A stretch of 64,000 bases of DNA from CAG-170 sp022779365 (GTDB taxonomy: Bacteria; Bacillota; Clostridia; Oscillospirales; Oscillospiraceae), in NCBI GenBank assembly GCA_022779365.1, contig JALFSI010000025.1, positions 1 to 64,000 of the forward strand. The letters are read 5' to 3'. The notes beneath the pieces were generated by a model that had not been told where the DNA came from, made no database searches, and saw only the letters and a program-made list of their open reading frames with translations. Position 1 is the stretch's first letter, and the number at the start of each line of letters is the position of its first letter. The position numbers were made by a program, and so were the translations under genes. Shown here piece by piece: positions 1 to 8,426 of the stretch.

Positions 1-205
1 TCGCCTTAGCTTCACTCAAGAATTTTTCGTTGGCTATTCAAAGAATCTCATCTCAGACATTCTATGAACAACTTAATTAAATCAAATCGTCCAAGGTGTT
101 TGTCATGTTTCTCGTTGTTTAATTTACAAGGTACACTCGCCCGTTTCGGGGGCGGATCGCTCAACTTTGGTTCATCGGAACGTTCGTTCCTCACCGCAGC
201 GAACT
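1..205 (-). promoter_or_regulatory. Leader of a probable rRNA operon (genes off the left edge)
   Basis: On the minus strand this follows two strong promoters and contains no convincing coding frame. A boxA-like TTCTTTGA lies within 38-48, and a stretch near 105-135 reads CTTGTAAATTAAACAACG, the kind of sequence found in Clostridial 16S leaders. A hairpin at 177-190 is followed by CGATGA. The 16S gene itself is not reached, so rRNA identity is inferred from tandem promoters plus an antitermination-like leader. Confidence 0.6.
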
Positions 206-210
206 CTCGT

Positions 211-239
211 ATTGTAGCACCGTGAGTTTCATTTGTCAA
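211..239 (-). promoter_or_regulatory. Sigma-A promoter P2 of the leftward rRNA-like operon
   Basis: On the minus strand -35 TTGACA (234-239) and -10 TACAAT (211-216) are separated by exactly 17 bp. This is the promoter proximal to the leader. Confidence 0.75.
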
Positions 240-318
240 GAACTTTTTTCACTTGATTTCAAGTTTTTTCTTGACTGTTCGCTCATCGGAGCGCCGCGCT
301 CTTGCGGAACGCTTCGCT

Positions 319-347
319 ATCTTACCAAAATGGGCCGCGTTTGTCAA
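319..347 (-). promoter_or_regulatory. Sigma-A promoter P1 of the leftward rRNA-like operon
   Basis: On the minus strand -35 TTGACA (342-347) and -10 TAAGAT (319-324) are 17 bp apart. It lies about 108 bp upstream of P2. Each promoter is followed by a GC-rich hairpin (289-301 and 177-190) and CGATGA, so the promoter module looks duplicated. The -35 abuts the end of the gerAB-like gene. Confidence 0.7.
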
Positions 348-350
348 CAC

Positions 351-1355
351 TTATTTTTGCTTTTTTCGATCTTTTTTTACAGCCACTACCAGTAGTGTCA
401 GAAGCGGCAAAGCCCCCCAAAATACAGCCGCGCCGCCGCCCGACAGCCACCCCGGCAGCGGACAGACAAACCATCCGAACGCCAGCGCGAGCGCGCAGAT
501 GCCGGGCGCGAGCCAGCGCGGCGCATCGCTCCGCCGCAGCCCGCCGCAAAAAAGTGCCGCACACGACTGCGTCAGCAGCGCCGCGAGCGCGAAAAAGCTC
601 AGATACAAAACCGCCGATACTAGCGGCTCGAGCCGCTCCATGACCGACAGGAGCGACAGGCTTTTTGCCAGCGTGTAAAACGGCAGCGCGTCCGCCTGCG
701 CGACCTGCGGGCTGAGACACCCGCTCGTCACGACCGCAAACGCCGCCGGTGCAAGCGCCAGTACCGCGAGCATCGCCCACGGCAGCCGCCCGCCGTCCGG
801 CGTGCGCGGCAGGCAGAGCGCGGCAGACGGCAGCAGCAGCGCCGGAAAAAGTGTGAAAAGCTGTGACGCCTCGCCCCACGGCGCGCACCACCGCAGGTTC
901 ACCTGTCCCAGCGCCGTGAGCAGCAGCACCGCGTGGATGACCGCCAGCACCGGCGCGAGCACAGCCGCCGCCCGCGCCGAGGCGCGCACGCCGCGCGTCC
1001 CGGACGCGGCGCATAAGATCAGCAGCACCACGCCGCAGAGCAGCCCCTCCCGGCTCTCCGGGAACGCCGCGGCGCTGCGCCGCGCCGTATCGCCAAGCGC
1101 CGTGAGCGTCCAGAGCGCGGCGGCGATCAAAATGCCGCGCCCCACGCCGCCGAACGCGTCCCGCGCAAGCACCGGCAGCGGCTTCTGCCCCGCGCGCACC
1201 CACAGCCGCCATACCATTATATAGTATAGCGCCGCCAGCGCCCCGGCAAGGAGCACCCACTGCCACGCCGCCGACGCGCACAGCAGCATCGCCGGCACGC
1301 CCAGCGCGCCGAAGCACCACGCGAGCTGCTGCCGCCGGGTCAGATCAGCCTCCAT
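351..1355 (-). CDS. GerAB-type spore germination permease
   Basis: 334-residue membrane protein with about ten hydrophobic segments and a charged KKDRKKQK tail, matching the length and shape of the GerAB/YkvT spore germination permease family (APC superfamily). Such B subunits sit in the inner spore membrane and take part in sensing small germinants. It is the last gene of a three-gene operon: its start overlaps the end of the short C-subunit gene by 11 bp. Family assignment is by topology and operon context. The germinant cannot be predicted. Confidence 0.72.
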   Translation of the reverse strand: MEADLTRRQQLAWCFGALGVPAMLLCASAAWQWVLLAGALAALYYIMVWRLWVRAGQKPLPVLARDAFGGVGRGILIAAALWTLTALGDTARRSAAAFPESREGLLCGVVLLILCAASGTRGVRASARAAAVLAPVLAVIHAVLLLTALGQVNLRWCAPWGEASQLFTLFPALLLPSAALCLPRTPDGGRLPWAMLAVLALAPAAFAVVTSGCLSPQVAQADALPFYTLAKSLSLLSVMERLEPLVSAVLYLSFFALAALLTQSCAALFCGGLRRSDAPRWLAPGICALALAFGWFVCPLPGWLSGGGAAVFWGALPLLTLLVVAVKKDRKKQK

Positions 1356-1851
1356 ACAGCCTCATCCTTCCCTGCGCGCAGACGAGCGTTGCGATCTCCG
1401 GCGCGCCTTCCGCGCCCAGCAGCCGCGCGCGCACATCCGTCAGCCGCGCGCCGCCGCCATGCGCCCGCAAAAAGTCTCCCGCCCGCGAAAGCTCGGGCGT
1501 GCCGCCCTGCAAATAATACACCCGCGCTGCGGGGCGCAGCCTCCGGCTGACCACCGCCTCCGGCAGGACATGCCGCGCGTCAGGCGTGATCAGGATATGC
1601 TCCGCCGTCTGCAAAAACAGCGTCCCCGGTGCGCTGGCGCAAAGCTCGTCCAGCGCCGCGTCCAGCGTCTCGCCGCGCCCGGTGCAGGTATCGCCTTTCA
1701 CGTCGCACGCGACCTCGATGCCGCGCCCCGCGCCGCTTACGCGCAGCACCGTCACCGGCAGCAACTCCGCCGCGTCCGTCGCCGCCGGGGTCAGCAGCCG
1801 CAGCGCCGCAAGCAGCGCCAATACCGCCGGAACTGCCCAATATTTTTTCAT
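1345..1851 (-). CDS. Short GerAC-like germination protein without lipobox
   Basis: 168 residues, sitting where a GerAC subunit is expected between the A and B genes. Residues 1-27 form a signal anchor (MKKYWAV then a hydrophobic run), but no cysteine follows, so the usual lipoprotein site is absent. The rest resembles only the N-terminal domain of GerAC (strand-rich start, then TLFLQTAEHILI and RRLRPAARVY); canonical GerAC proteins are roughly twice as long. It overlaps gerAA by 4 bp (ATGA) and gerAB by 11 bp. It could be a reduced C subunit or an unrelated envelope protein. Confidence 0.5.
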   Translation of the reverse strand: MKKYWAVPAVLALLAALRLLTPAATDAAELLPVTVLRVSGAGRGIEVACDVKGDTCTGRGETLDAALDELCASAPGTLFLQTAEHILITPDARHVLPEAVVSRRLRPAARVYYLQGGTPELSRAGDFLRAHGGGARLTDVRARLLGAEGAPEIATLVCAQGRMRLYGG

Positions 1852-3233
1852 GCCGAACCCTCCCGTCCGCGCCGCCCATAGCGGCGGCGCACAAACGCGC
1901 CGCCGGCGCGCACCGCCGAAAACGGCGCAAGATATGCCTCGCCCAGCGAGGAAAGCCCCGCCAGATGCAGCAGCAGCGTAAGCGTCCCCACCGTCACGCC
2001 GAACAGCCCCGCGAGTCCGCCGAGCGCCGCCAGTGCAAAGCGCCAGATGCGCAGCGCGTCGGACAGGTCGCGGCTCGGCAGCGCAAAGCCGCAGATGCCC
2101 GCCGAGGCGGTCACGATCAGCGCCGCGGGCGAGACGAGCTTGGCATCCACCGCCGCCGTGCCCACGACCAGCCCGCCGATGATCGACACCGCTGTGCCGA
2201 TCGCCTGCGGCAGGTGCAGCCCCGCCTCCTGCAAAATTTCAAACGCCGCCAGCAGCCCCAAAACCTCCAGGATCGTTGGAAACGGCACGTTCTGCTTGCT
2301 CTCGATGATCGCCTCCAGCAGCTTCGTCGGGATCATGCCCTGGTGATACATCGCCATCGCCGCGTAAAGCCCCGGCAGCAGCAGGCTCGCCAGCCCCGCC
2401 AGATACCGCAGCACGCGCACGCACGTCGCCGACACATGATCGACCGCGCGGTCCTCCGGCGACTGCATCAGTCTGCCCAGACTCACCGGCGCGAGAAAGC
2501 CCTCCGGCAGCCCGTCCACCAGCAGTCCGACCTGCCCCGCGAGCAGGCCCTGACAGAACTTGTCCGTCCGCTCGGTGTACTGCATCATCGGAAACGCCGT
2601 CCGCCGCGCGCCGGTCACGCTCTCCTCCACCGCCGCGGGCGAGAGCACCGCTTCGAGCTGAATTTCGCCCAGCCGCGCGCGCATCCGTGCCACCCGCTCC
2701 GGCGGCGTCACGCCATCCAAATAGCAGAGCGTCACATTCGTAAGCGTCCGCGTGCCGAGTACCAGCTCCTCCAGCCGCAGCCGCGGCGTGCGCAGATGGC
2801 GGCGGATGAGGCTCGTGTTCGTGCGGACGGTCTCGGTGAACGCGTCCTTCGCGCCCTTGACGGTGTTTTCCGCCTCCGGCGCGGACACGCCGCGCTTTTC
2901 GCCCGTTTTCGTCTCAAAGCACAGCGCGTTTTGGACGCCCGGGAACACGACCACGCAAAAACCGTTCACCAGCCTCTGCGCCGCCGCGTCCGGCGTGTCC
3001 GCCTCCGAAACCGACGCACACCACACGCCGCCGTCCCGCGCCCGCGCGTACACGTCCGCCGCCGTGCCCGGCGCGAGCTTTGTCAGCGGCTGCACCACAT
3101 ATTCCGCGATGTCGCCGCCGGACGTCAGCCCGTCGATGAAAAACGCCGTGAGCGTCTGCCCGCCGGCAAGCACGGTGCGCTCTTCAAAATCGCCCGCGTC
3201 CTGAAAGATCGCCCGGATGTCCTCCGCCCACAT
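1848..3233 (-). CDS. GerAA-type spore germination protein
   Basis: 461 residues of the GerA family (PF03323-type). It has a soluble N-terminal part (residues 1 to about 270) with the family-like DFEER and FIDGLTSG motifs, then a block of membrane helices rich in ATCVRVLRYLAG and LLLPGLYAA segments, and a basic tail ending RRGREGSA. It would form the A subunit of the germinant receptor with the two following genes. The start at 3233 is preceded by GGGGGTGGCGTA. First gene of the operon, divergent from the FemX-like gene. Confidence 0.88.
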   Translation of the reverse strand: MWAEDIRAIFQDAGDFEERTVLAGGQTLTAFFIDGLTSGGDIAEYVVQPLTKLAPGTAADVYARARDGGVWCASVSEADTPDAAAQRLVNGFCVVVFPGVQNALCFETKTGEKRGVSAPEAENTVKGAKDAFTETVRTNTSLIRRHLRTPRLRLEELVLGTRTLTNVTLCYLDGVTPPERVARMRARLGEIQLEAVLSPAAVEESVTGARRTAFPMMQYTERTDKFCQGLLAGQVGLLVDGLPEGFLAPVSLGRLMQSPEDRAVDHVSATCVRVLRYLAGLASLLLPGLYAAMAMYHQGMIPTKLLEAIIESKQNVPFPTILEVLGLLAAFEILQEAGLHLPQAIGTAVSIIGGLVVGTAAVDAKLVSPAALIVTASAGICGFALPSRDLSDALRIWRFALAALGGLAGLFGVTVGTLTLLLHLAGLSSLGEAYLAPFSAVRAGGAFVRRRYGRRGREGSA

Positions 3234-3297
3234 TACGCCACCCCCAAAACCTTTTGACTATTCTGCCGCAAACCGGCAAAAAGTATACCGCGCCGGT

Positions 3298-3326
3298 TTG
3301 CATCTGGCGGGCAATTGTGGTATGAT
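3298..3326 (+). promoter_or_regulatory. Sigma-A promoter for femX-alr-mnmE-nifS
   Basis: -35 TTGCAT (3298-3303), 17-bp spacer, -10 TATGAT (3321-3326), 45 bp upstream of the FemX-like start codon. The following genes are spaced 10-20 bp apart and could be one transcript. Confidence 0.55.
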
Positions 3327-3371
3327 AAATTGACGTATTATTAAGGAAACGCTCAAACGAGGTATTGGAAT

Positions 3372-4436
3372 ATGTACGAACTCATCACGGAAGCGACGCT
3401 CCCGGAATACGAAGCCTTTGTCCAGTCGCACCCCAAGGGCAATTTTGCGCAGAGCAGCCTCTGGGCGAAGCAAAAACCCATGTGGCAGTGGGACGCCATC
3501 GCCGTGCGCGGCACGGACGGCAAGATCTGCGGCACGATGGCGCTTATGACGCGCAAAGTGCCCGGCATCGGCAAAACGCTGATGTACGGCTGCCGCGCGC
3601 CGGTGTGCGGCGTGCACGACCGCGAAACGTTCGCGCAGTTACTCGACGGCGCAAAGGCGCTTGCGAAGCAGCGCAAATCTTACGTCATCAAAATTGACCC
3701 CGACGTGCCGTCCAGCGACACGGAATTTGCCGCGATGCTGCATGACGCGGGCTTTCGCAGCAAGGAGGGCGGCAAGAATTTTGAAGCCGTCAACCCGCGC
3801 TATGTGTTCCGCCTGAACGTGGAGGGCAAAACGGAGGAAGAGGTCCTCGCGGGCTTCCACCAGAAATGGCGCTACAACATCCGCCTTGCCGAGCGCAAGG
3901 GCGTAACGGTGCGCGTGTGCGGGCAGGAGATGATCGGCGCGTTTTCCGACCTCATGCTCACCACCGGCGTGCGCGACGGCTTTGTCACCCGCAAGCCGGA
4001 GTATTTTTCCGCCATGCTGCAAAATCTCGGCGAGCACTGCCGGCTTTATATGGCGTTCAGCCCCGAGGGCGCGCCCATCGCGGGCACGCTCGCCATCGCC
4101 TACGGCGACAAGGTGTGGTATCTGTACGGCGCGTCGTCGAACGAGCACCGCAATCTCATGCCGAACTATCTCTTACAGTGGCGCATGATCCAGTGGGCGA
4201 TCGAGCGCGGCTGCCGCGTGTATGACTTCCGCGGCGTGTCGGGCGATGTGTCGGAGGATAACCCGCTCTACGGGCTCTTCCGCTTCAAGCAGGGCTTCGG
4301 CGGCGACTTTACGGAATTTGTGGGCGAGATGGACCTGGTTTTGAACCCTGTTATTTATTGGTGCGTGGAGCACGGCACGTCCGTTTTTAAGGAGCTGCGC
4401 CGGCGGCTGTACCTCCTCAAAAACCGCGGAAAATAA
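3372..4436 (+). CDS. FemABX/MurM-family aminoacyltransferase
   Basis: 354 residues of the Fem transferase fold (two GNAT-like domains). Recognisable pieces are the N-terminal NFAQSSLWAKQK, central FHQKWRYNIRLAERKGV, and the C-terminal WRMIQWAIERGCRVYDFRGVS with FRFKQGFGG. Family members add amino acids from aminoacyl-tRNA to the lipid II stem peptide to build interpeptide bridges on the cytoplasmic face. Directly followed by alanine racemase (18 bp gap), which fits a peptidoglycan role. The added amino acid cannot be read from sequence. A related role in tRNA-dependent lipid or peptide modification is possible. Confidence 0.88.
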   Translation: MYELITEATLPEYEAFVQSHPKGNFAQSSLWAKQKPMWQWDAIAVRGTDGKICGTMALMTRKVPGIGKTLMYGCRAPVCGVHDRETFAQLLDGAKALAKQRKSYVIKIDPDVPSSDTEFAAMLHDAGFRSKEGGKNFEAVNPRYVFRLNVEGKTEEEVLAGFHQKWRYNIRLAERKGVTVRVCGQEMIGAFSDLMLTTGVRDGFVTRKPEYFSAMLQNLGEHCRLYMAFSPEGAPIAGTLAIAYGDKVWYLYGASSNEHRNLMPNYLLQWRMIQWAIERGCRVYDFRGVSGDVSEDNPLYGLFRFKQGFGGDFTEFVGEMDLVLNPVIYWCVEHGTSVFKELRRRLYLLKNRGK

Positions 4437-4454
4437 ACAGAAAGGCGGCGGACC

Positions 4455-5546
4455 ATGAAGGCGTATTATGTGGAAAGCGGCGACATCCGCAAAAATCTCG
4501 AAAATCTCAAAAAGCGCGCGGGCGACGCGCCCATCTGGGCGGTCCTGAAGGGCAACGGCTACGGGCTGGGGCTGCTGCCGATGGCGCAAATTTGCCGCGA
4601 GTGCGGCATCACGCGCTTTTGCATCACCGAGCCGAACGACGCGGCGCTGCTGCGAAGGTCCGGCTTTGCCTCCGAGCAAATTCTTATGCTCCGCCCCACG
4701 ACCGACCCGGACGAGGTGCATATGCTGCTCGACCTGAACGTCATCGCCACGGTGTCGAGCCAGGACGACGCGGCGCTCTTAAACGGCATCGCGCTCCAGC
4801 GCGGCGTGGTCGCCGAGGCGCATATCAAGATCGACACCGGCATGGGGCGCTACGGCTTTCTGCCGTCGGACGTGGACAAGATCATCCCCATCTACGCCTA
4901 TATGGACGGCATCGCCATCTCCGGCATCTACACGCACCTGCACTCCGCGTTTTGCAGTAAAAAAGCCACAAGACTTCAGGCGGCGGCGTTTGACGGCGTG
5001 CTGCAGGCCATCAAAAAAGCCGGCTACGAGACCGGCACGCCCCATATCTGCAACTCGGCGGGGCTGCTGCGCTTCCCCGACCTCGCAATGGGCGGCGTGC
5101 GCATCGGCTCGGCGATCTTGGGCAGGCTCAGCTTCAAGGGCAGCTACGGCTTAAAGCGCGTGGGCGTGTGTGAGGCGCCGATCGGCGAGATCCGATGGCT
5201 TCCCAAGGGGCACACCTGCGGCTACGGCGCGGCGTGGAAGGCAAAGCACCCCACGCGCATCGCCATCGTGCCCGTCGGCTGGTATCACGGCTTCGGCTGC
5301 GAAATGGGGCACGATGTGTTCCGCACGCGCGACCAGCTCCGCGCCGCTCTGTCGGCGCTCGCGGGCATTTTCCGCCGCAAGGCGTATTACGTCATGCTCG
5401 GCACGCAGCGCTGCAAGGTGCTCGGACACATCGGGATGCTGCACACCGTTATCGACGTGACCAAGGTCAAATGCGCCCTCGGCGACCGCGTGCAAATGAA
5501 CATCAATCCGCTCATGCTCAAGGGCGTGGATGTAGTTTTTAGGTGA
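4455..5546 (+). CDS. alr: Alanine racemase
   Basis: 363-residue fold-type III PLP enzyme interconverting L- and D-alanine for peptidoglycan. The PLP lysine lies in AVLKGNGYGLG near residue 37, with substrate/PLP motifs KIDTGMGRYGF, THLHSAFC and HICNSAG. The C-terminal beta domain carries the catalytic tyrosine in CGYGAAW. Start preceded by AGAAAGGCGG. The sequence around GWYHGFG differs from textbook Alr, so substrate (Ala versus Ser, as in VanT-type racemases) is not certain. Pairing with a Fem transferase supports a cell-wall role. Confidence 0.85.
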   Translation: MKAYYVESGDIRKNLENLKKRAGDAPIWAVLKGNGYGLGLLPMAQICRECGITRFCITEPNDAALLRRSGFASEQILMLRPTTDPDEVHMLLDLNVIATVSSQDDAALLNGIALQRGVVAEAHIKIDTGMGRYGFLPSDVDKIIPIYAYMDGIAISGIYTHLHSAFCSKKATRLQAAAFDGVLQAIKKAGYETGTPHICNSAGLLRFPDLAMGGVRIGSAILGRLSFKGSYGLKRVGVCEAPIGEIRWLPKGHTCGYGAAWKAKHPTRIAIVPVGWYHGFGCEMGHDVFRTRDQLRAALSALAGIFRRKAYYVMLGTQRCKVLGHIGMLHTVIDVTKVKCALGDRVQMNINPLMLKGVDVVFR

Positions 5547-5555
5547 GGCATCATT

Positions 5556-6920
5556 ATGAGTGATTTAATTGCCGCCGTCGCCACCGGCTGGGTGCGCGCC
5601 GGGATCGGCATTCTGCGCCTGTCGGGGAGTGGCTGCATCGAGGCGGCGGAGGCGGTATTCCGCACAAAAAGCGGCAAGCCCCTGCGCGATCTCGCGCCGG
5701 GCAGGCTTACGCTCGGTACGCTCTTTGACGAGCAGACACGCCCCATCGACCAGTGCGTCGCCGTTGTATTCCGCGCGCCGCATTCGTATACCGGCGAGGA
5801 CGCGGTGGAATTTCAGTGCCACGGCTCGCCCGCCGTGCTCGCGGCGGGGCTGCGGGCGCTGTTTGCAAACGGCTTCCGGCAGGCGCCCGCGGGCGAGTTC
5901 ACGCGCCGCGCGTTTTTGAGCGGGCAGATGGACCTGACGCAGGCGGAGGCGGTCATCGACCTCATCGACGCTGAAACGCCCGACGCCGCCGCCAACGCCG
6001 CCGGGCAGGTCGGCGGCGCGCTGCGGCGCAAAATCGAGCCGCTGTACGACGCGCTGTGCGGCATCTGCGCGCATTTTCACGCGGTTCTCGACTATCCCGA
6101 CGAGGATATTGACCCCTTCCAGCTCGAAAATTTCCGCAAAACGCTTGAGGATGTGCGGCAGGCACTCATCGCGCTGCTGTCCACCTGCGCGCGCGGGCGG
6201 CGGCTGAAGGGCGGCGTGCGCGCCGCCATTCTCGGCAGCCCGAACGTCGGAAAATCGAGCCTGCTCAACGCCCTGTGCGGCTATGACCGCGTGATCGTCA
6301 CAAGCATCCCCGGCACAACGCGCGATACCGTGGAGGAATCCGTCACGCTGGGCAGGCATCTGCTGCGCCTTCTCGACACCGCCGGCATCCGCGACACGGA
6401 CGATACTGTCGAGCGCCTCGGCGTCACGCGCGCCGAGCACGCCGCGCAGGAGGCGGAGCTGGCGCTGCTGGTGTGCGACGGCAGCCGCCCCTTAAACGAA
6501 GAGGACGAACGCGCCATCCGCGCCGCGCTCAGTGCACCGCGTGCCATCGCGCTGCTCAATAAATCGGATCTTCCCCAGTGTGTGCAGCCGTCCGACCTGC
6601 CGTTTGATCTCGTCGTGCCCATCAGCGCCAAAAACGGCACGGGGCTGGACCTCTTGGAGCAGGCGCTGGACCTCGCCTTCCCGCATGAGAGCGTCCCGTG
6701 CGACGGCGGCATCCTCACGAACGCCCGCCAGTCCGGCGCGCTCGTCCGCGCGGGCAAGGCGATCGACTGCGTGCTTTCGTCCATGGACGCCGGGATGACG
6801 CCCGACGCGGTGCTCGTCGACGTGGAGAGCGCTATGCAAGCGCTCGGCGAGGTCACAGGGCGCGTCGTGCGCGAGGATATTACAAATGAAATTTTTTCGC
6901 GCTTTTGCGTGGGTAAATGA
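5556..6920 (+). CDS. mnmE: tRNA uridine-5-carboxymethylaminomethyl modification GTPase MnmE
   Basis: 454 residues, normal length. N-terminal tetrahydrofolate-binding domain (begins DLIAAVATGWVRAGIGILRLSG), helical domain, and an inserted G domain with P-loop GSPNVGKSS, TTRDT, DTAGIRDT and NKSD. It ends in CVGK, the C-terminal Cys-Gly-Lys signature. With MnmG (not in the window) it modifies U34 of tRNAs. It starts 10 bp after alr and is followed 9 bp later by a cysteine desulfurase, a plausible sulfur donor for the partner 2-thiolation, although that link is inference. Confidence 0.96.
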   Translation: MSDLIAAVATGWVRAGIGILRLSGSGCIEAAEAVFRTKSGKPLRDLAPGRLTLGTLFDEQTRPIDQCVAVVFRAPHSYTGEDAVEFQCHGSPAVLAAGLRALFANGFRQAPAGEFTRRAFLSGQMDLTQAEAVIDLIDAETPDAAANAAGQVGGALRRKIEPLYDALCGICAHFHAVLDYPDEDIDPFQLENFRKTLEDVRQALIALLSTCARGRRLKGGVRAAILGSPNVGKSSLLNALCGYDRVIVTSIPGTTRDTVEESVTLGRHLLRLLDTAGIRDTDDTVERLGVTRAEHAAQEAELALLVCDGSRPLNEEDERAIRAALSAPRAIALLNKSDLPQCVQPSDLPFDLVVPISAKNGTGLDLLEQALDLAFPHESVPCDGGILTNARQSGALVRAGKAIDCVLSSMDAGMTPDAVLVDVESAMQALGEVTGRVVREDITNEIFSRFCVGK

Positions 6921-6929
6921 GGCATTTTT

Positions 6930-8054
6930 ATGATCTATCTGGACAATTCCGCCACCACCAAGCCGTGCGCCGCGTGCGTGGAGACGATGCAGCACCTGCT
7001 GCTGCGCGCGTGGGGCAACCCCTCGTCCGTGCACCAGCTCGGCATTGACGCCGAGCGCTGCCTGCGCGCCGCGCGCGGGCAGGTCGCCAAAGCGCTGGGT
7101 GCGGAGGAGGGGCGCGTGTTTTTCACCTCCGGCGGCACAGAGGCGGATAACTGGGCGATTTTCGGCACAGCCGAGCGGCTTTGCAAGCGCGGCAGGCATA
7201 TCGTCACTACCGCCGTGGAGCACCACGCCGTGCTCCACCCGATGCAGAAGTTAGAGGCGCGCGGCTTTGAGGTCACCTACCTCCAGCCGGACGAGACAGG
7301 CTGCGTCAGCGCCGGGCAATTGGAGGCGGTGCTGCGCCCCGATACGATTTTGGTGTCCGTCATGATGGTCAATAACGAAACGGGCGCGGTCATGCCCATC
7401 CGCGACATGATCCGCGTCACGCGCCGCAAAAGCCCCCTCGCGCTGTTCCATACTGACGCCGTGCAGGGCTTTTTCAAGCTGCCGTTCCAGGCAAAAACGC
7501 TCGGCGCGGACCTCATCTCCATCTCCGGGCATAAGATCCACGCCGCCAAGGGCGTGGGCGCGCTGTACGTCCGCCCCGGTCTGCCACTGCCGCCGCTGAT
7601 TCTGGGCGGTGGGCAGGAGCAGAATTTCCGCTCCGGCACGGAGAATCTGCCCGGCATCTGCGGCTTCGGCGCGGCGTGCGCCGCGCAGCTCCCGACGCTT
7701 ACGCAGGACATCGCCAATATGACCGCCCTGCGCGACGCCTGTCGCGAAAAGCTCGCGCAGGTGCCGGGTCTGGTGCTCATTGGAAAGCAGGATGCGCCGC
7801 ATATCGTGAATCTCGCTCTCCCGCACCTGCGCTCACAGGGCATCATCAACTGTTTGCAGGACCGGGACATTTACGTCTCGGCAGGTTCCGCCTGCTCGCG
7901 CGGACACCGCAGCCATGTTTTAGAGGCGATGCACCTTCCCCCCGCCGTCATCGACGGCTCGATCCGCGTCTCCTTCTCGGCAGAAAATACAGAAGAGGAT
8001 GTGGATGCCTTAGTGCAAGCCCTCCTCACCGCCAAGCAGACCCTCAAGGGATAA
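6930..8054 (+). CDS. Cysteine desulfurase, NifS/IscS family
   Basis: 374-residue class V PLP enzyme releasing sulfur from cysteine. It starts IYLDNSATTK. The PLP lysine lies in SGHKIHAAKG, and the active-site cysteine in SAGSACSRG near residue 322. The short loop before the cysteine fits the group I NifS/IscS type. Other NifS-family signatures include FHTDAVQ and GTENLPG. No IscU or other Fe-S scaffold gene follows, so it may serve tRNA thiolation or general sulfur transfer. Followed by a strong terminator at 8054-8086. Confidence 0.92.
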   Translation: MIYLDNSATTKPCAACVETMQHLLLRAWGNPSSVHQLGIDAERCLRAARGQVAKALGAEEGRVFFTSGGTEADNWAIFGTAERLCKRGRHIVTTAVEHHAVLHPMQKLEARGFEVTYLQPDETGCVSAGQLEAVLRPDTILVSVMMVNNETGAVMPIRDMIRVTRRKSPLALFHTDAVQGFFKLPFQAKTLGADLISISGHKIHAAKGVGALYVRPGLPLPPLILGGGQEQNFRSGTENLPGICGFGAACAAQLPTLTQDIANMTALRDACREKLAQVPGLVLIGKQDAPHIVNLALPHLRSQGIINCLQDRDIYVSAGSACSRGHRSHVLEAMHLPPAVIDGSIRVSFSAENTEEDVDALVQALLTAKQTLKG

Positions 8055-8086
8055 ATGCTCCCCCCGCCGCGGGCGGGGGCATTTTT
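8054..8086 (+). terminator. Terminator after cysteine desulfurase
   Basis: GC-rich hairpin around CCCCGCC/GGCGGGG flanked by AATGC/GCATT and followed by TTTTT. Confidence 0.75.
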
Positions 8087-8366
8087 CGTCGTAATGTAGG
8101 GGAGCGGCTCGCCCCTCCCGACGGTACAATGCAGCAAATTTGTTCGCACCATGCGAATCCGCGCGCACCCTTGTAGGGGCGGACGCCTCTGTCCGCCCGG
8201 CGGCAGGCACGTCCGTTTTTACGAAGCCCAACGGCAAACCCGCAATTACCCAACGGGCGGACAGAGTCGTCCGCCCCTACAGGTGCATACCATTTCGCAT
8301 TGGCGCATTCAAATTTGCAGTGCCATACTGCCGGGGGACAAGCACCTCCCCTACGTTACGACGAAA
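8085..8366. repeat. Composite nested inverted repeat (family 3)
   Basis: The 20-bp ends at 8085-8104 and 8347-8366 are inverted copies differing at one base (GTCGTAACGTAGGGG type). Inside, 8174-8199 and 8255-8280 form a second inverted pair of GTAGGGGCGGAC type. The structure fills the space between two convergent genes and has no credible ORF. Related copies lie at 20841, 33623, 40258, 46846, 51215 and 53375. Confidence 0.75.
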
Positions 8367-8388
8367 CGTGAAACAGCCAAAAACCAAG

Positions 8389-8418
8389 CGCCCGCCGGGG
8401 AATTTCCCCGGCGGGCGC
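8389..8418 (-). terminator. Terminator of the iclR-like gene
   Basis: Perfect 12-bp stem (8389-8400 with 8407-8418). On the minus strand it is followed by a T-rich run. Confidence 0.75.
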
Positions 8419-8426
8419 ACTTTATT

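Noticed and set aside
1..205. 63-codon minus-strand ORF at 48-239
   Set aside because: It begins inside the P2 promoter region and its translation has no family features. The segment reads better as an untranslated rRNA-type leader.
1629..3257. 542-codon plus-strand frame opposite gerAA
   Set aside because: Arg/Pro/His-rich translation typical of an antisense frame in GC-rich DNA.
4455..5546. VanT-type serine racemase resistance gene
   Set aside because: No membrane domain precedes the racemase and no van genes are nearby. Ordinary alanine racemase is the simpler call.
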